Source: Massariosphaeria phaeospora (taxonomy: Eukaryota; Ascomycota; Dothideomycetes; Pleosporales). From it: a stretch of DNA of 64,000 nucleotides. Below are positions 11,742 through 21,946 of this stretch, piece after piece. The notes under the pieces are model-generated. The model was not told where the DNA came from. It searched no databases and saw only the letters and a list, made by a program, of their open reading frames with translations. The stretch's first letter is position 1; the number at the start of each line of letters is the position of its first letter. Both the position numbers and the translations under genes were made by a program. The stretch lies in assembly GCA_011032825.1 (NCBI GenBank), contig JAADJZ010000008.1, positions 1,240,001-1,304,000 of the forward strand, read 5' to 3'.

Positions 11742-14005
11742 ACGTACTTAACAAGTTAGCAAGCTACACGAGTTAGCAAAATACTTTTGCTAAACTTTTA
11801 CTAACTCTACTTATGTACGCAATGCTTTAATAATAATACTAAATAGAACTTTTTAATAAACGTTAGATACAAAATACTTTTTAAGTTTTTAAACAAAATG
11901 CGATACTTTTTGTGCAACGCGCTGTAGCTATCTATAACGTCGCTTGAACAACACTAAGCTATTAACGCGCTAAACAACTTTTACAAGCAAATTGCTAGCT
12001 TAAATTAATAAATTTAACAAAAACTAAAAAAGCGTAGTTGTTGAGTATATACTTAAGCTTATTACGCGCAGATTTCTTTCTAAGCTCGTAGCTATAGCTA
12101 ATATAGCTAATTCTTTGCGCGCAAAGTGCAATCTAGGCTAGATTAGCTTAAACTAGTTTAGTATATAAGTTAAGCGCTGCTCTAAGTTTATAATAAAGTT
12201 CAATTGCAAGTACAATTATAAAAAAGCGCTTTGCGAGAATCTAGAAGTTATTTAAAACTAGTTTAGCCTAGTAGCTAATATCAAAGCTAAGTATAGTATT
12301 TAGAAAAAAAATACGTACAACTTTAACAAAGCAAGCTTTATAATAAACTAGATATTAACTAAAGTAATTGTTATAGCTTTAAAAGAACAAGAACAGCTAA
12401 AAGCAGTGCAGCAAAGTAATAGAAACTAAACAATAGTTATTCAAAACATTAACGCAATAAATTAAGCTATTTTACTTTTTATTATTTTTAAAAGCTGCTA
12501 CTACTTTTTTGTTTAGTATAAAGAAAATAACCTATTTTAGAACTAAATTATTGCAGTTTCTAAAAATAGCTAAACAATAAATAAACTTAGTTTTAAGTAG
12601 TTAAAGCACTTTAATAAGCATACAAAAATAAAAGTAGTTAGTAGCTACTAACTACTCGCAATTAACAGCTATAAAAGCTACAACTCGCTTAAATTCTAGC
12701 AATACTACAAAAAAAACAAGATTATTACTATTTATATGCTTTTGTACTTATCGCACTTTTTACAGCTTTTTAATATAAGTTGTTTTGCTTTTTTAAAAAA
12801 AGCGTACAAGCGCTAAGCTAAAGATTTTATACGCAACTAAATTATTTACATTACAAAACTTAAGTTTTTACTATACTTTATACACGCTTATAATGCTGCA
12901 ATTACTTTTAGTAATATTTAAAAAAAGTTTTAAAGCGCTAGATTACTTTTATTTAACTTAAAACAAGTTATAATAGCTTTTAACGTTTAGTTGCGTACTT
13001 TATTACTACTACTACTTATCAACAACGAGCTTTAGCAGTTGCAAACTCTAAGCAATACTTTTAAACTAGAGTTGCAATTAACGCTTGTAAAAGCAAAAAT
13101 TTAAAAGTATGTAAATAGCTTACCAACGTTTATAGTAAAAGCCTTTAAAAAAGTTTTTAAAAAATTAGTAATTATTGCGCATAAGCTAGTGTTAGCGTAA
13201 AAAGAAATTGCAATGCTTTAAGTAGTAAATAAAGCTGCTACGCAGCGTAAAACGCATTAAAAAAAACAAGTTTAAGTAAAAAAAACTTTAATAGTTAAAA
13301 ATAAAGCTTGTTTAGCTGCTTTTAAATACTTTAAAGTGCGTAGTAATAAATAAAAGCTAAAAACGCAAGTGCGCGCTAAAGAAAGTAAGCTAACTTAAAA
13401 GCGCTGCAAGTAATGCAATTAAACTAGGCATAACGCGCGTACGTATAAGCAAGTAGTAAAAGTAAACTCTAAATAATATTTTATATTGTATTATACTATA
13501 CAAGGCTAAAGTAAGCTATTTTGCGCTAGAATAAAAGTAGTTTTGGCAAGAGCTTAGCAAAAGTATTTTGCTAACTTGTGTAGCTTGCTAACTCGTTAGG
13601 TACGTTAACAACTTTTATAAACTTAATTACGCTTATTTAGAAACTAGTTTTGTTGAAATTGTATACATTATTGTTGTAGATACTGTACGTAGCTTTAGTA
13701 TTTTTGACAAGCTTAAACTACGCGCTAATTACTTTAGAATCTTGTTATTGTATTCTTTGCTAATTCTTTGCTTAATTAAAAGCTATTTTAAGCTTGCTTA
13801 AACGCGTTACAAATTTTTTAGCCTAGTTCTTGCCTACTAGCTCTTTACTTTGCGTAGCTACTAGTTTATCTTTTATATTTCTTATTTCAAACAGCTAGAA
13901 AGCAAATTCTTGCGAATTAAAGTTAAAAATATATTAGATAATTATTTGCTTTTTAGTTGTAGTAAGCTTTGAAAATGCAAGTTATGTTTAAGCTTAAAAT
14001 AAAAT
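10945..14005. repeat. Duplicated repeat family, copy 1 (interrupted by pogo copy B)
   Basis: Bases 10,945-11,741 plus 13,606-14,005 align colinearly with 14,455-15,261 plus 15,668-16,075, with substitutions mostly C/T and G/A. The family is not recognised: copy 2 has open frames of 68 and 73 codons, but their translations match no domain I know. The pogo element interrupts copy 1 at a TA; copy 2 is interrupted at almost the same site by a MITE. Confidence 0.65.
11742..13605 (+). mobile_element. Complete pogo-type DNA transposon, copy B (1,864 bp)
   Basis: Ends are defined by terminal inverted repeats of about 50 bp (11,742-11,793 against 13,554-13,605, both starting ACGTAC on their own strand), flanked by TA target duplications (11,740-11,741 and 13,606-13,607). 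Length and TA duplication fit pogo/Fot1 elements. The decayed DDE_1 transposase begins near 12,200 and ends with a zinc-knuckle segment near 13,410-13,450. It aligns with copy A over its whole visible length. Compared with copy A it has further C-to-T and G-to-A changes, so it is the more decayed copy. Confidence 0.85.
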
Positions 14006-14034
14006 TTCTTTAGCGCGTTTATTAAAGGTTTAAC

Positions 14035-14100
14035 GTATTGAATTACTAAGCTAGCTAGATTACCAAGCTAGCTACTTTTCTTTAGCACAACCAACTTATT
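14035..14100. repeat. Inverted repeat, left member (partner at 16,250-16,320)
   Basis: A block containing two copies of CTAGCTAGATTACC-like sequence is the near-exact reverse complement of 16,250-16,320 (TAGCTAGCTTGGTAATC repeated). It directly follows the end of duplicated copy 1. It could be the end of a DNA transposon spanning 14,035-16,320 or two independent insertions; no target duplication was found. Confidence 0.5.
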
Positions 14101-14454
14101 TTAAAGAACATTAAACTAATTGCTATTAAATAAGAAACTTGCGTACATCGTGCTAGCTCTAGATTTAAAAGCTTTTTTTGTATTTTTTTAGCAAGTTTGA
14201 GCATTGTGTCTTGTATTACTACCGTTTTTACAGCGCTGTAAAACTAGTTGTGCTTTTTTTTAACTTTTTCTACTACGCGTTTTCTTTAATAGCTAAAGTG
14301 CTGTAAACGCTTTAGCAGCTACTTGCGCTAATCTATTACTATACTCTATTGTACTATCTATTTAAATCTGCTTCTATTTTCGTAATTTTTTTTATTGCTT
14401 TTTTAATAGTTTTTTTAAAGCTAGAGATTCGATTGCGCATTAGCTTAACTTAAT

Positions 14455-16075
14455 AGGCTATCTAGTAGAACTTTTTGACAAGCTAGTTAACTCTATTCTT
14501 TAAAAATAATAGAAAGAAACTAAGCTTAGTAGTAATAAGCTTTAATTGCGATTTAAATTTAAGCGTATTGCTTAGGGTTTTTAACTGCTACGGCGTTTCT
14601 AGTGCAAAAAGTAGTAGCGAAGTACGTAGCCGTATTTTAAAGCGATTAAGTACTACTTACGCATTAATAGAAACTAGCTTTAAAGCTTTAAAAGCTTTTT
14701 TACAGTTCTTTGTTGTAAACACTTTAAAAAACGCGTTTCTAAAGGCTAGCAAAAAGCTTTTTTTGTTAATATAGAAAACGCGCTGGCGCGCTAAGTTTTA
14801 AACGCGTTAAAAGTACTTTAGCTTTAGCAGCAAAAAGCAAACTACATCTAGTAGCTAGAGAATATAAAATAAATAAGCTAGCATGCAAAGCGTAAAAATC
14901 TTGTTTTTAAAACAATAGTTTTTAAAATTCTAAAATTAGTAGCTTTTATAGCTGTCTAGAATAAGTAGCTAATACTTCTCTACTTAACGTGCTTTTGTAT
15001 GCGCGTTAAAATACTTTAACTATTTAAAACTAAAAGCGTTGTTTGTCTAGCTGTTCTTAGAAACTAAAAGCTTTTAATTGCTAGGTATAAAATTCTTTTT
15101 GTACTATGCTAAAATGTAAACGCGCTTTTTGTAAACAATAAACAGCGAGATTGCGTACTCTGCGGCGCAAATGCTCTAGATAACTATTACCTACTTTCGA
15201 TTGCCTAGCTAGATTAGATTAAGTTGAGTACGTTTTTAAAAGCTTGTAATGTACTTTATAAGTTCGCCGGACACACAGGTTCGCCGAACACCTGTTTTTA
15301 CTAAGAAAAATCAATAATCTAAGGCTTAATAACTCTAGATCTACTTTATAGAATTCTTTAAAAATTTCACTACTAAGCTGCATCTATATAAACTTTAAAA
15401 TTCTAAGGTTACTAAGCTCTAGCCTTAGTATTTAAAAAGCTATTAAAGAAAGCCTAAATTATAGGAATTATTTTAGCGTATTTTTTGTATCTCTAGAATT
15501 AAACTAGGTAGAGCTTAGTAATATTAGAATTGAAAAGTTAATGTATACAGAAATAACATATTAAATTTTTAGAAAATTCTATTAAGTAGATCTAGAGTTA
15601 TTAAGCCTTAGATTATTGATTTTCTTTAGTAAAAACAAGTGTTCGGCGAACCTATGTGTTCGGCGAATTTATAAAGTACGTTAACAACTTTTATAAACCT
15701 AATTACGCTTATTTAAAAGCTAGTTTTATTAAAGTTGTGCACGTTATTCTTGTAGATGCTGTACTTAGCTTTAGTATTCTTAACAAGCTTAAACTACGCG
15801 CTAATTACTTTAGAATTTTCTTGTTATATTCTTTGCTAGTTTTTTGCTTAATTAAAAGCTATTTTGAGCTTGCCTAAACGCAATACAAATCTTGTAGCTT
15901 ATTTTTTGCCTACTAGCTCTTTACTTTGCGCAGCTATTAGTTTATTTCTTATATTTCCTACTTTAGACAGCCGAAAAGCAAATTCTCGCGAATTAAAGTT
16001 AAGAATATATTAAACAATTGTTTGCTCTTTAGTTGCAGTAAGCTTTTAGCAATTAAGTTGTGTTTAAAGTTAAAA
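14455..16075. repeat. Duplicated repeat family, copy 2 (interrupted by a MITE)
   Basis: This is colinear with copy 1 at 10,945-14,005 once the pogo and MITE insertions are removed. It is less decayed than copy 1, with open frames at 14,568-14,774 and 15,656-15,877, but neither gives a recognisable domain. It lies between the inverted repeats at 14,035 and 16,250. Confidence 0.65.
15262..15667. mobile_element. 406-bp MITE with long terminal inverted repeats
   Basis: Left and right ends are near-perfect inverted repeats for roughly 90-100 bp. Each end carries the motif TTCGCCGRACAC twice. The element is flanked by TTTATAA at 15,255-15,261 and 15,668-15,674, a likely 7-bp target duplication. 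It has no coding capacity. CpG-containing ends are better preserved than the surrounding sequence, which suggests a later insertion than the host repeat. Confidence 0.75.
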
Positions 16076-16249
16076 TGCAATTTTGTTAAGCTAATTAGAG
16101 AGTTTTTAGTAATTAACGTTAAACAATATAGTAGCGCGTTGTAGACTTTACAATTAGCTAGCTTTATAAGCTTAAATTGCGATATTAATTTTGCTTTTTT
16201 GTTTAGTAAGTATTGCGTTGCTTAGTTAAAGCATCGTAGGTTGATAATA

Positions 16250-16320
16250 GAGTTGGTAGTGCTAAGAAAAAGTAGCTAGCTTGGTAATCTAGCTAGCTTG
16301 GTAATCTAATACGTTAGCGT
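16250..16320. repeat. Inverted repeat, right member
   Basis: Partner of 14,035-14,100 in opposite orientation. A related but shorter direct copy (GTAGTGCTAAGAAAT context) follows near 16,465-16,490, so the element may have repeated subterminal sequences. Confidence 0.45.
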
Positions 16321-16942
16321 TTAACGTTAAAAGCAATAGCAGCAGCTTAATAGCTTTAGAATTAGCTAGAATTATAAGCTTTAAAAGCAAGCTAAAGTTT
16401 TCTTTCGTATTAGTGTAATAACGCGTTAGTTGATTAAGCTATATCGCGTTGATAGAGAAAGTAGTAGTGCTAAGAAATCTTAGCGAGTTTACTAGTGTAG
16501 CGAATTCGCTAATGCTTTACGTTAAGCTAATTTTTAAATTAGTAACTAAGTATATTTAAGTAACTTAGTAGCGCTGCTAAGATAACTTATAGCTAATAAA
16601 TAGCTAACGTTATATCTTAAGCTAAGCAGAAAGAGAGAGCTAATAGATAGCTACGAGAATCTTTACAGAAGAGCCGCAATAAGATAATACATGCTTAAAG
16701 AACAGAACATGAGTTGTCTCTAGATCTCGCTACTATGTGGCAAGCTTTGGCTATGTAGATCTCGAAGCGTTCTGCTAGAACCGGCCCGTCTATGTGTATG
16801 TTTTCATATCCTTATTAGCCAATTCACGAACGTTGTTAGTTTGGCGGGTTTTCAGCCATGCGATCCAGGCAAACATGAATGCCACAATCAAGAGAGCGGC
16901 GGATATGTACTCCATGGGCGGAGGCTGCTCCCAGGGCGACAG

Positions 16943-17808
16943 TCAGAGTGAAGTGTCTGCCTTCTGCTCTCCTAAAGGCGGAATGCGCTCATTGAGATAC
17001 TGCTCAACATGATCGATCTCGCTAGGGTCGGCCGAGTGGGGAAGTCCTCTGTGCAACCGTTAGCATTAAATCCACCCGACCACAGAGTAGGTGCTTGTAC
17101 TTGTATGTCCTGAAGTCAACCTTGTATCCCCACTTGGTAAGCTCATCGGCGCTCGATTTCCCCCATTTGTACTGCACTACCGGGTCGGCATCGCCATGTC
17201 CCATGAAAACCGGAGTGTTCTGGTTAGGAGCGTCGTCGGGTATCATGCCAGGGACCTTCTTGTGCAGCAGAAGATAGCAACTGAGTCCTATGATGCCTCC
17301 GAGCGGCTTTGGGTAGGTGACACCTGAGATCAAAGCTAACGCTCCCCCCTGCGAAAAGCCTCCGACCACAACGCGGTTCGCAGGTATGCCCTTGGCCACT
17401 TCGGCATCGACGAGCGAATGTAGGTAGTCGCGGGAGCGTGCGATGCCCGCTTCATCGTCTTCCCGGGAGGCCAGGTCGTTGAAGGACGTGATATCGTACC
17501 AACCCGGCATTCTCGCGCCGCCGTTCTGGGTGCTGTTAGCTCCCGCTGCGACTGCAGTGCTCTTCAGACGTACAACAGTGATGGGGATATTCGGGGCATT
17601 CGGGAAGATGAACGCGACTTCCTCGAATTTGCTCCGGCGTCGCCAGTTCTCGGCGAGGAAGATCCTGCTGCAATCAGTCTACGATGCGTTGCATCGTCTA
17701 GATAGATGTCTACCAGCCTGCACCGGTATCACCCAAGCCGTGAGCCATGATGACCGTAGCCGTGTGACGCTTGAGAGCGGGCACCACCAACGGCGCCTTG
17801 CCAGCCAT
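16943..17808 (-). CDS. Acyl-protein thioesterase / lysophospholipase (APT1 family)
   Basis: Four exons on the minus strand (17,808-17,714; 17,664-17,574; 17,525-17,101; 17,048-16,943) join into 238 residues, the usual length for the family. The catalytic Ser lies in GFSQGGA (about residue 120), the Asp in GHGDADPVV (about 176) and the His in GLPHSAD (about 208); the last is only recovered by removing the 52-bp third intron. The NGGARMPGWYD block is typical. Family members remove palmitate from cytosolic proteins and hydrolyse lysophospholipids; there is no signal peptide. The gene ends about 250 bp from the AT-rich island yet shows no damage. Intron ends are my reading of GT..AG and reading frame. 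Confidence 0.9.
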
Positions 17809-17999
17809 GGTGTAGGGAACAGGGAACTATGATTTATGGATAGGACGGAGAGTGTGGATGGATGGGTTGACGAGGACGCGGGGCTGCGACGGTGCGAGTC
17901 TTGTCCCGACCTGGACCCCCGCACGTGCCTAGCGCCCCGCTAAAATGGTTCCTGCGTCAGGGGGCCCAAGCTCCTGTCAAAGACGTCATGCAGACACTC

Positions 18000-18216
18000 A
18001 CTCATTTCTGGCATTCACTCCCTCCATTCACTGCTCTCACACTACACTCCACAGTCTGCATAACTCTCGAGATCACCATACTTACTCCTGATTTCCCAAA
18101 TTCACCCCTCCTTACTCTCTCACTCTTCCCTCCCTTCGTTCATCAAGCTGTTGCTAGCAAGAGGTTATTTGAGAGGGCTACGCACCCTTCTAGCTTCACA
18201 TCAGCTTATATCCAAC
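18000..18216 (+). promoter_or_regulatory. Pyrimidine-rich promoter/5' leader of the glycosylase gene
   Basis: The bases upstream of 18,217 are long C/T-rich tracts (for example CTCCTTACTCTCTCACTC near 18,107-18,124), typical of filamentous-fungal core promoters. The start ATG sits in a CAACATGG context. No TATA box is clear. Confidence 0.4.
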
Positions 18217-19722
18217 ATGGGAAGAGTTACTCGAGGCTCCGCGGCCAAACTGGTGACCACATCCAGTTCAACTGAATCTGATCAGCTCTCGAGTCCGCCA
18301 GCAACGCCTAAAGTCAAGAAAACGAAGGGCGTAAAGGCAACATCTCCTGCCAAGCTCTCCACGATCACTCCGAACAGTTCTCGAAAACGATCACGCCCAA
18401 CTACTATAAAAGACGAAGGTGATGTGAACGAGCTTCCACACAATCTTGGAAGCATACCAGATTTAGTCCCCAAGGTCGAGGAGGCCGAGGAACAATCACC
18501 CGCGAAGAAGGCTAGGAAGTCTCGCAAGACGCGCAAACCCACCACTCCTAAAGTAGAGAAAGTGGATGAAATAGTCACTAAGGCTACATCGGTCAAGAGG
18601 GAGTCTCCAAAGAAAGCCAAGAACAATACTTATGGATTGACTCCTGGACAAACCCCTTATCCGAATTGGCCCCATCCCACAGCCGAAGAATGCGAGGAGG
18701 TTGTGCGCCTTCTCTCGTCTATCCACGGTCAGGTCAGGGCACCCAAAACCATCCCTATGCCGTCACTTACGACCTCTGGTTGTGGTGAGGTACCGTCTGT
18801 CCTTGACGCCCTTATCCGCACTCGCCTCTCAGCGGCTACATCCGGAACGAACTCGTCTCGAGCCTTTGCTGGCCTGGTAGCAAAATTCGGTACCCTCAAA
18901 AGCGGTGTCGGAAAGGGTAGTGTGGACTGGAACAAAGTACGACTCGCTGACACTAAAGAAGTCTTTGACGCCATCAAGAGCGGTGGCTTGGCCGATGTCA
19001 AGAGCAAGGATATCAAGAAAATACTACAGATGGTGTGGGAGGAGAACCAAGCACGTCGAGACGCCCTGCTCTCTTCGTCTGACGCGGCACCAGGATCCTC
19101 CAACGAAGGACAGGAAGAGAAGAATGCCGAAGTGGCAAAGGCGGATGAAAATGTGCTGTCACTTGATCATCTCCACCTTGTTTCTAATGACGAAGCATTC
19201 AATGCTTTGACCAAGTATCCGGGTATTGGTCCAAAGACCGCTTCCTGCGTCCTTCTCTTCTGCCTCCAAAGACCTTCTTTCGCAGTTGACACCCACGTGT
19301 TCCGCCTTTGCAAATGGCTCGACTGGGTGCCCCCGCCTGGCGATCCAGCCGGTCTCGCACCCGGCGCAAAAGGAACATTTGTTGGCCCAAACCGAAATTC
19401 GACATACGCACATTGCGAAGTGAGGATCCCAGATGATCTCAAGTATCCGCTGCACCAGCTTTTCATCAAGCACGGCAAGACTTGTCCGAGATGCAGAGCG
19501 ATTACAGGCGAGAATAGCGAGGGATGGGAGAAGGGCTGCGTGATCGATCACCTGGTGAAGCGATCCGGAGGAAGAAAGGGTGTCGAGAGTCCCGCTAAAG
19601 CTTCGAGTGGACGAAGTGGGAAAGGCAAGAAAAAGATAGTAGACGACGAGAGCGAGGCAGAGAGCAGTGAGCTAAGTGATCTTGGAAGCGACGACGATAT
19701 GAGCGAGGCTTCTTCAACATGA
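18217..19722 (+). CDS. HhH-GPD family DNA glycosylase (endonuclease III-like)
   Basis: Intronless, 501 residues from the ATG in CAACATGG; the frame is open further upstream but without an ATG. The first 150 residues are Lys/Ser/Pro-rich and basic, probably disordered and nuclear. The glycosylase fold follows. The helix-hairpin-helix PGIGPKTAS carries the Lys expected for a beta-lyase (about residue 340), and VDTHVFRL carries the catalytic Asp (about 358). A CPRC...C segment lies where endonuclease III has its iron-sulfur cluster, but the Cys spacing is not canonical, so a cluster is doubtful. A Ser/acidic tail ends the protein. The expected role is base-excision repair; the substrate cannot be told from sequence. 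Confidence 0.85.
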   Translation: MGRVTRGSAAKLVTTSSSTESDQLSSPPATPKVKKTKGVKATSPAKLSTITPNSSRKRSRPTTIKDEGDVNELPHNLGSIPDLVPKVEEAEEQSPAKKARKSRKTRKPTTPKVEKVDEIVTKATSVKRESPKKAKNNTYGLTPGQTPYPNWPHPTAEECEEVVRLLSSIHGQVRAPKTIPMPSLTTSGCGEVPSVLDALIRTRLSAATSGTNSSRAFAGLVAKFGTLKSGVGKGSVDWNKVRLADTKEVFDAIKSGGLADVKSKDIKKILQMVWEENQARRDALLSSSDAAPGSSNEGQEEKNAEVAKADENVLSLDHLHLVSNDEAFNALTKYPGIGPKTASCVLLFCLQRPSFAVDTHVFRLCKWLDWVPPPGDPAGLAPGAKGTFVGPNRNSTYAHCEVRIPDDLKYPLHQLFIKHGKTCPRCRAITGENSEGWEKGCVIDHLVKRSGGRKGVESPAKASSGRSGKGKKKIVDDESEAESSELSDLGSDDDMSEASST

Positions 19723-20422
19723 TTTCAACGGCGGCCACGTTGCCTGCGAGGGATCTGGGTGCTCTGCACACTCATGTATGTATACTAGAAATTTATCAGC
19801 ATATGTTAACACTATACCCATCTGTTCCACATGGTCATCGTTCCTCCCACGACCGGGTTGACTTTCTCGAAGTACCAATCGACCCAACCACTTGGGACCT
19901 TCAACTGGACTTGTCCACAAACCCAACGTCTTTACAATACTCACAATCAGACTCCCAAGGATGTGGGGTCATTGCCGCGTGGCAGATAAACCGCATGCCG
20001 GCAGAAGCGACTTCCTCCCGTTAATCTACAACCCCTACTGCCAAGCCCCCGGACAGTGAAGAGCCAAAGGCTTCATTCGACGTCGACACCAGGGATCGAC
20101 AGTGGAGCGTTCCACTGATTGGAGTGTGTCCCAATATGTGGTTACACGCTGTACATTGAGTGATAACTGTGTTCTGCCAAATGAACAGGCACTGGTAATC
20201 TAGATAATAATGCAACCCCTGTCGAGAACGTCCCCGCATTACCTAGTCGGCCGACCCAAGACAGTGTTGTACTTCCGCATTCTGTAATCAAATGGGTCTG
20301 GGGTTAGGAGGAGTATAGGTCGTGGCTATATATCTACAAGGAGCCGCTAAATACGCGTTTCGCTTTTCGCACTTCGGCCTCCTATCGAACCACATACCCC
20401 ATACTCATCCAAAAACACCACC
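19723..20422. other. Intergenic region
   Basis: About 700 bp between two plus-strand genes. Short open frames here have no recognisable content. The last 60 bp, C- and A-rich with CACCACC before the ATG, look like the leader of the DUF1996 gene. Confidence 0.5.
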
Positions 20423-21856
20423 ATGTACTGGAAACCTCTCGTGCCCGCGCTCCTAGCGGGCTCCGTGCACGCCGGCTCCCTCCGCTTCAGCTGCTCGCAA
20501 CTCGTCGTCGAGCGTCTCGACCCGCTCGTCAACCCCGGCCTCCTGCAAACGCCGCACGTACACCAGATCGTAAGCAACAAACACTCTATAATTCGCCCCA
20601 GTCTATCCTCAACGACTAATCAGCTTAGATTGGCGGCAACTCGTTTAACGCGTCCATGGACCCCGGGATCGCGCCTGCGGAGGCATCCACCTGTACGACA
20701 TGCACAGTGAGTGAACTGAAACCCTGTTATGTGGAAACAAGAGTGAATCTGACACGTAGGGACTATGCAGTTCTCGGAAGACTTTAGTAATTATTGGACT
20801 GCGGTGCTGTATTTCCGGGCGCGGAACGGGACGTTTAAGCGCGTGCCGCAGAAGCCAAATGTCGGATTTGAGCAGGCGAATGGGGGTATGACGGTGTACT
20901 ACACGCCGACGATCAAGAACGGGGCGTTGAAAAAGGGCGAGGTGACTGCCTTCAAAAAGGGGTTCAGGATGATTGTCGGTACGTATACCGTTGGTATCTA
21001 TACGTTTCCAATACGTATGTGAGCCGGGAGAGCTTATGTCGAACTAACCAATGCTGTGGTGCACAGGAGACCCCAGCTACCGGACAAAAACCGAAGCCGC
21101 GAAATTCCGCCAATTGACCTACACGTGTCTGGAGAACATGAACACGCGCACAGGCGAGACGGTCGACTTCCCCGCGAAGCCGTGCAAGGTCGGCATCATG
21201 GTCAACGTCCGCTTTCCCACGTGCTGGGACGGCGAGAACCTCGATTCGCCGGACCACATGGCGCACGTCGCTTAGTACGTCCATTCTTCGTCTGAAACCG
21301 GGGGCGCGAGCGAGTACACGCATGGTCCCGCAGCTAATTGCATCATGCAGTCCGTCTTCGAGCACCTTCGAGAACAACGCGCCTTGTCCCGCGAGCCACC
21401 CCGTTAAGATCCCGCAGTTGTTCTTCGAGATCATCTTCGACACGACTAAGTTCAACGACAAGAGCTTGTGGCCTGAGGATGGCAGTCAGCCGTTCGTGTG
21501 GAGTTTCGGGGATAAGTGAGTTCCAGCTTCCATATCTGGCCTGTTCTTGAGTATCGGATCAGACTGACACACACCCCACAGGACGGGCTACGGCAACCAT
21601 GGCGACTACGGTACGTTCCCACGCTCTCATTGTCATTGCTGATGCAAGGATCGAGTGCTAACTTTGGCTTCGCGCAGTCTTCGGCTGGAAAGACGACTCC
21701 TTGCAGAAAGCCATGGACGCGAACTGCAACGTCAACTGCCCGCAGCTCAACACGCAGAGTATTGCGACGGGCAACCAGTGCGCGCAGAAGCAGAAAGTCA
21801 AGGAAGATGTTGATAGCTGGCTGACAGAGTTGCCGGGAGGTATGCCGGTGCAGTAG
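20423..21856 (+). CDS. Secreted DUF1996 protein
   Basis: Seven exons (20,423-20,569; 20,629-20,706; 20,771-20,978; 21,067-21,274; 21,351-21,515; 21,582-21,610; 21,678-21,856) join into 337 residues. An N-terminal signal peptide (MYWKPLVPALLAGSVHA) is followed by the DUF1996 hallmarks: a CSQLVVERLDP start, DP plus TCTTC, SEDFSNYWTA, VYYTP, FRMIVGD, RFPTCWDG and FEIIFDT. Family members are extracellular fungal proteins, often with a cell-wall or carbohydrate-binding tail; this one ends right after the domain. Function is unknown. All introns have GT..AG ends and keep frame. Confidence 0.9.
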
Positions 21857-21946
21857 GAGTAATAGGTATAGTGGTTGGTTGGTAGACGCTGTCAATCGAT
21901 GTAAAGGTTTGCGAAGATTGACAGGAAACCCTTATACCGAGGTCGT

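Larger units (their letters stand above)
1..16690. other. AT-rich, RIP-like transposon island
   Basis: The whole stretch is strongly AT-rich, full of TA, TAG and CTA strings, with almost no long open frame; the few open frames are fragments of transposon proteins. Homologous copies inside it (the two pogo copies, the two Gypsy copies, the duplicated repeat) differ mostly by C-to-T and G-to-A changes. That is the expected outcome of repeat-induced point mutation in ascomycetes. The composition changes sharply near 16,690, about 250 bp from the 3' end of the first host gene. No host gene is visible here. That RIP rather than simple decay caused it is inference; a composite RIP index in sliding windows would decide. 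Confidence 0.85.

Noticed and set aside
1..16690. Centromere or telomere-proximal repeat
   Set aside because: No telomeric TTAGGG runs; the sequence is explained by named transposons, and position on the chromosome cannot be told.
18151..18216. Longer start for the glycosylase
   Set aside because: The upstream extension has no ATG; the first ATG is at 18,217 in a good context.
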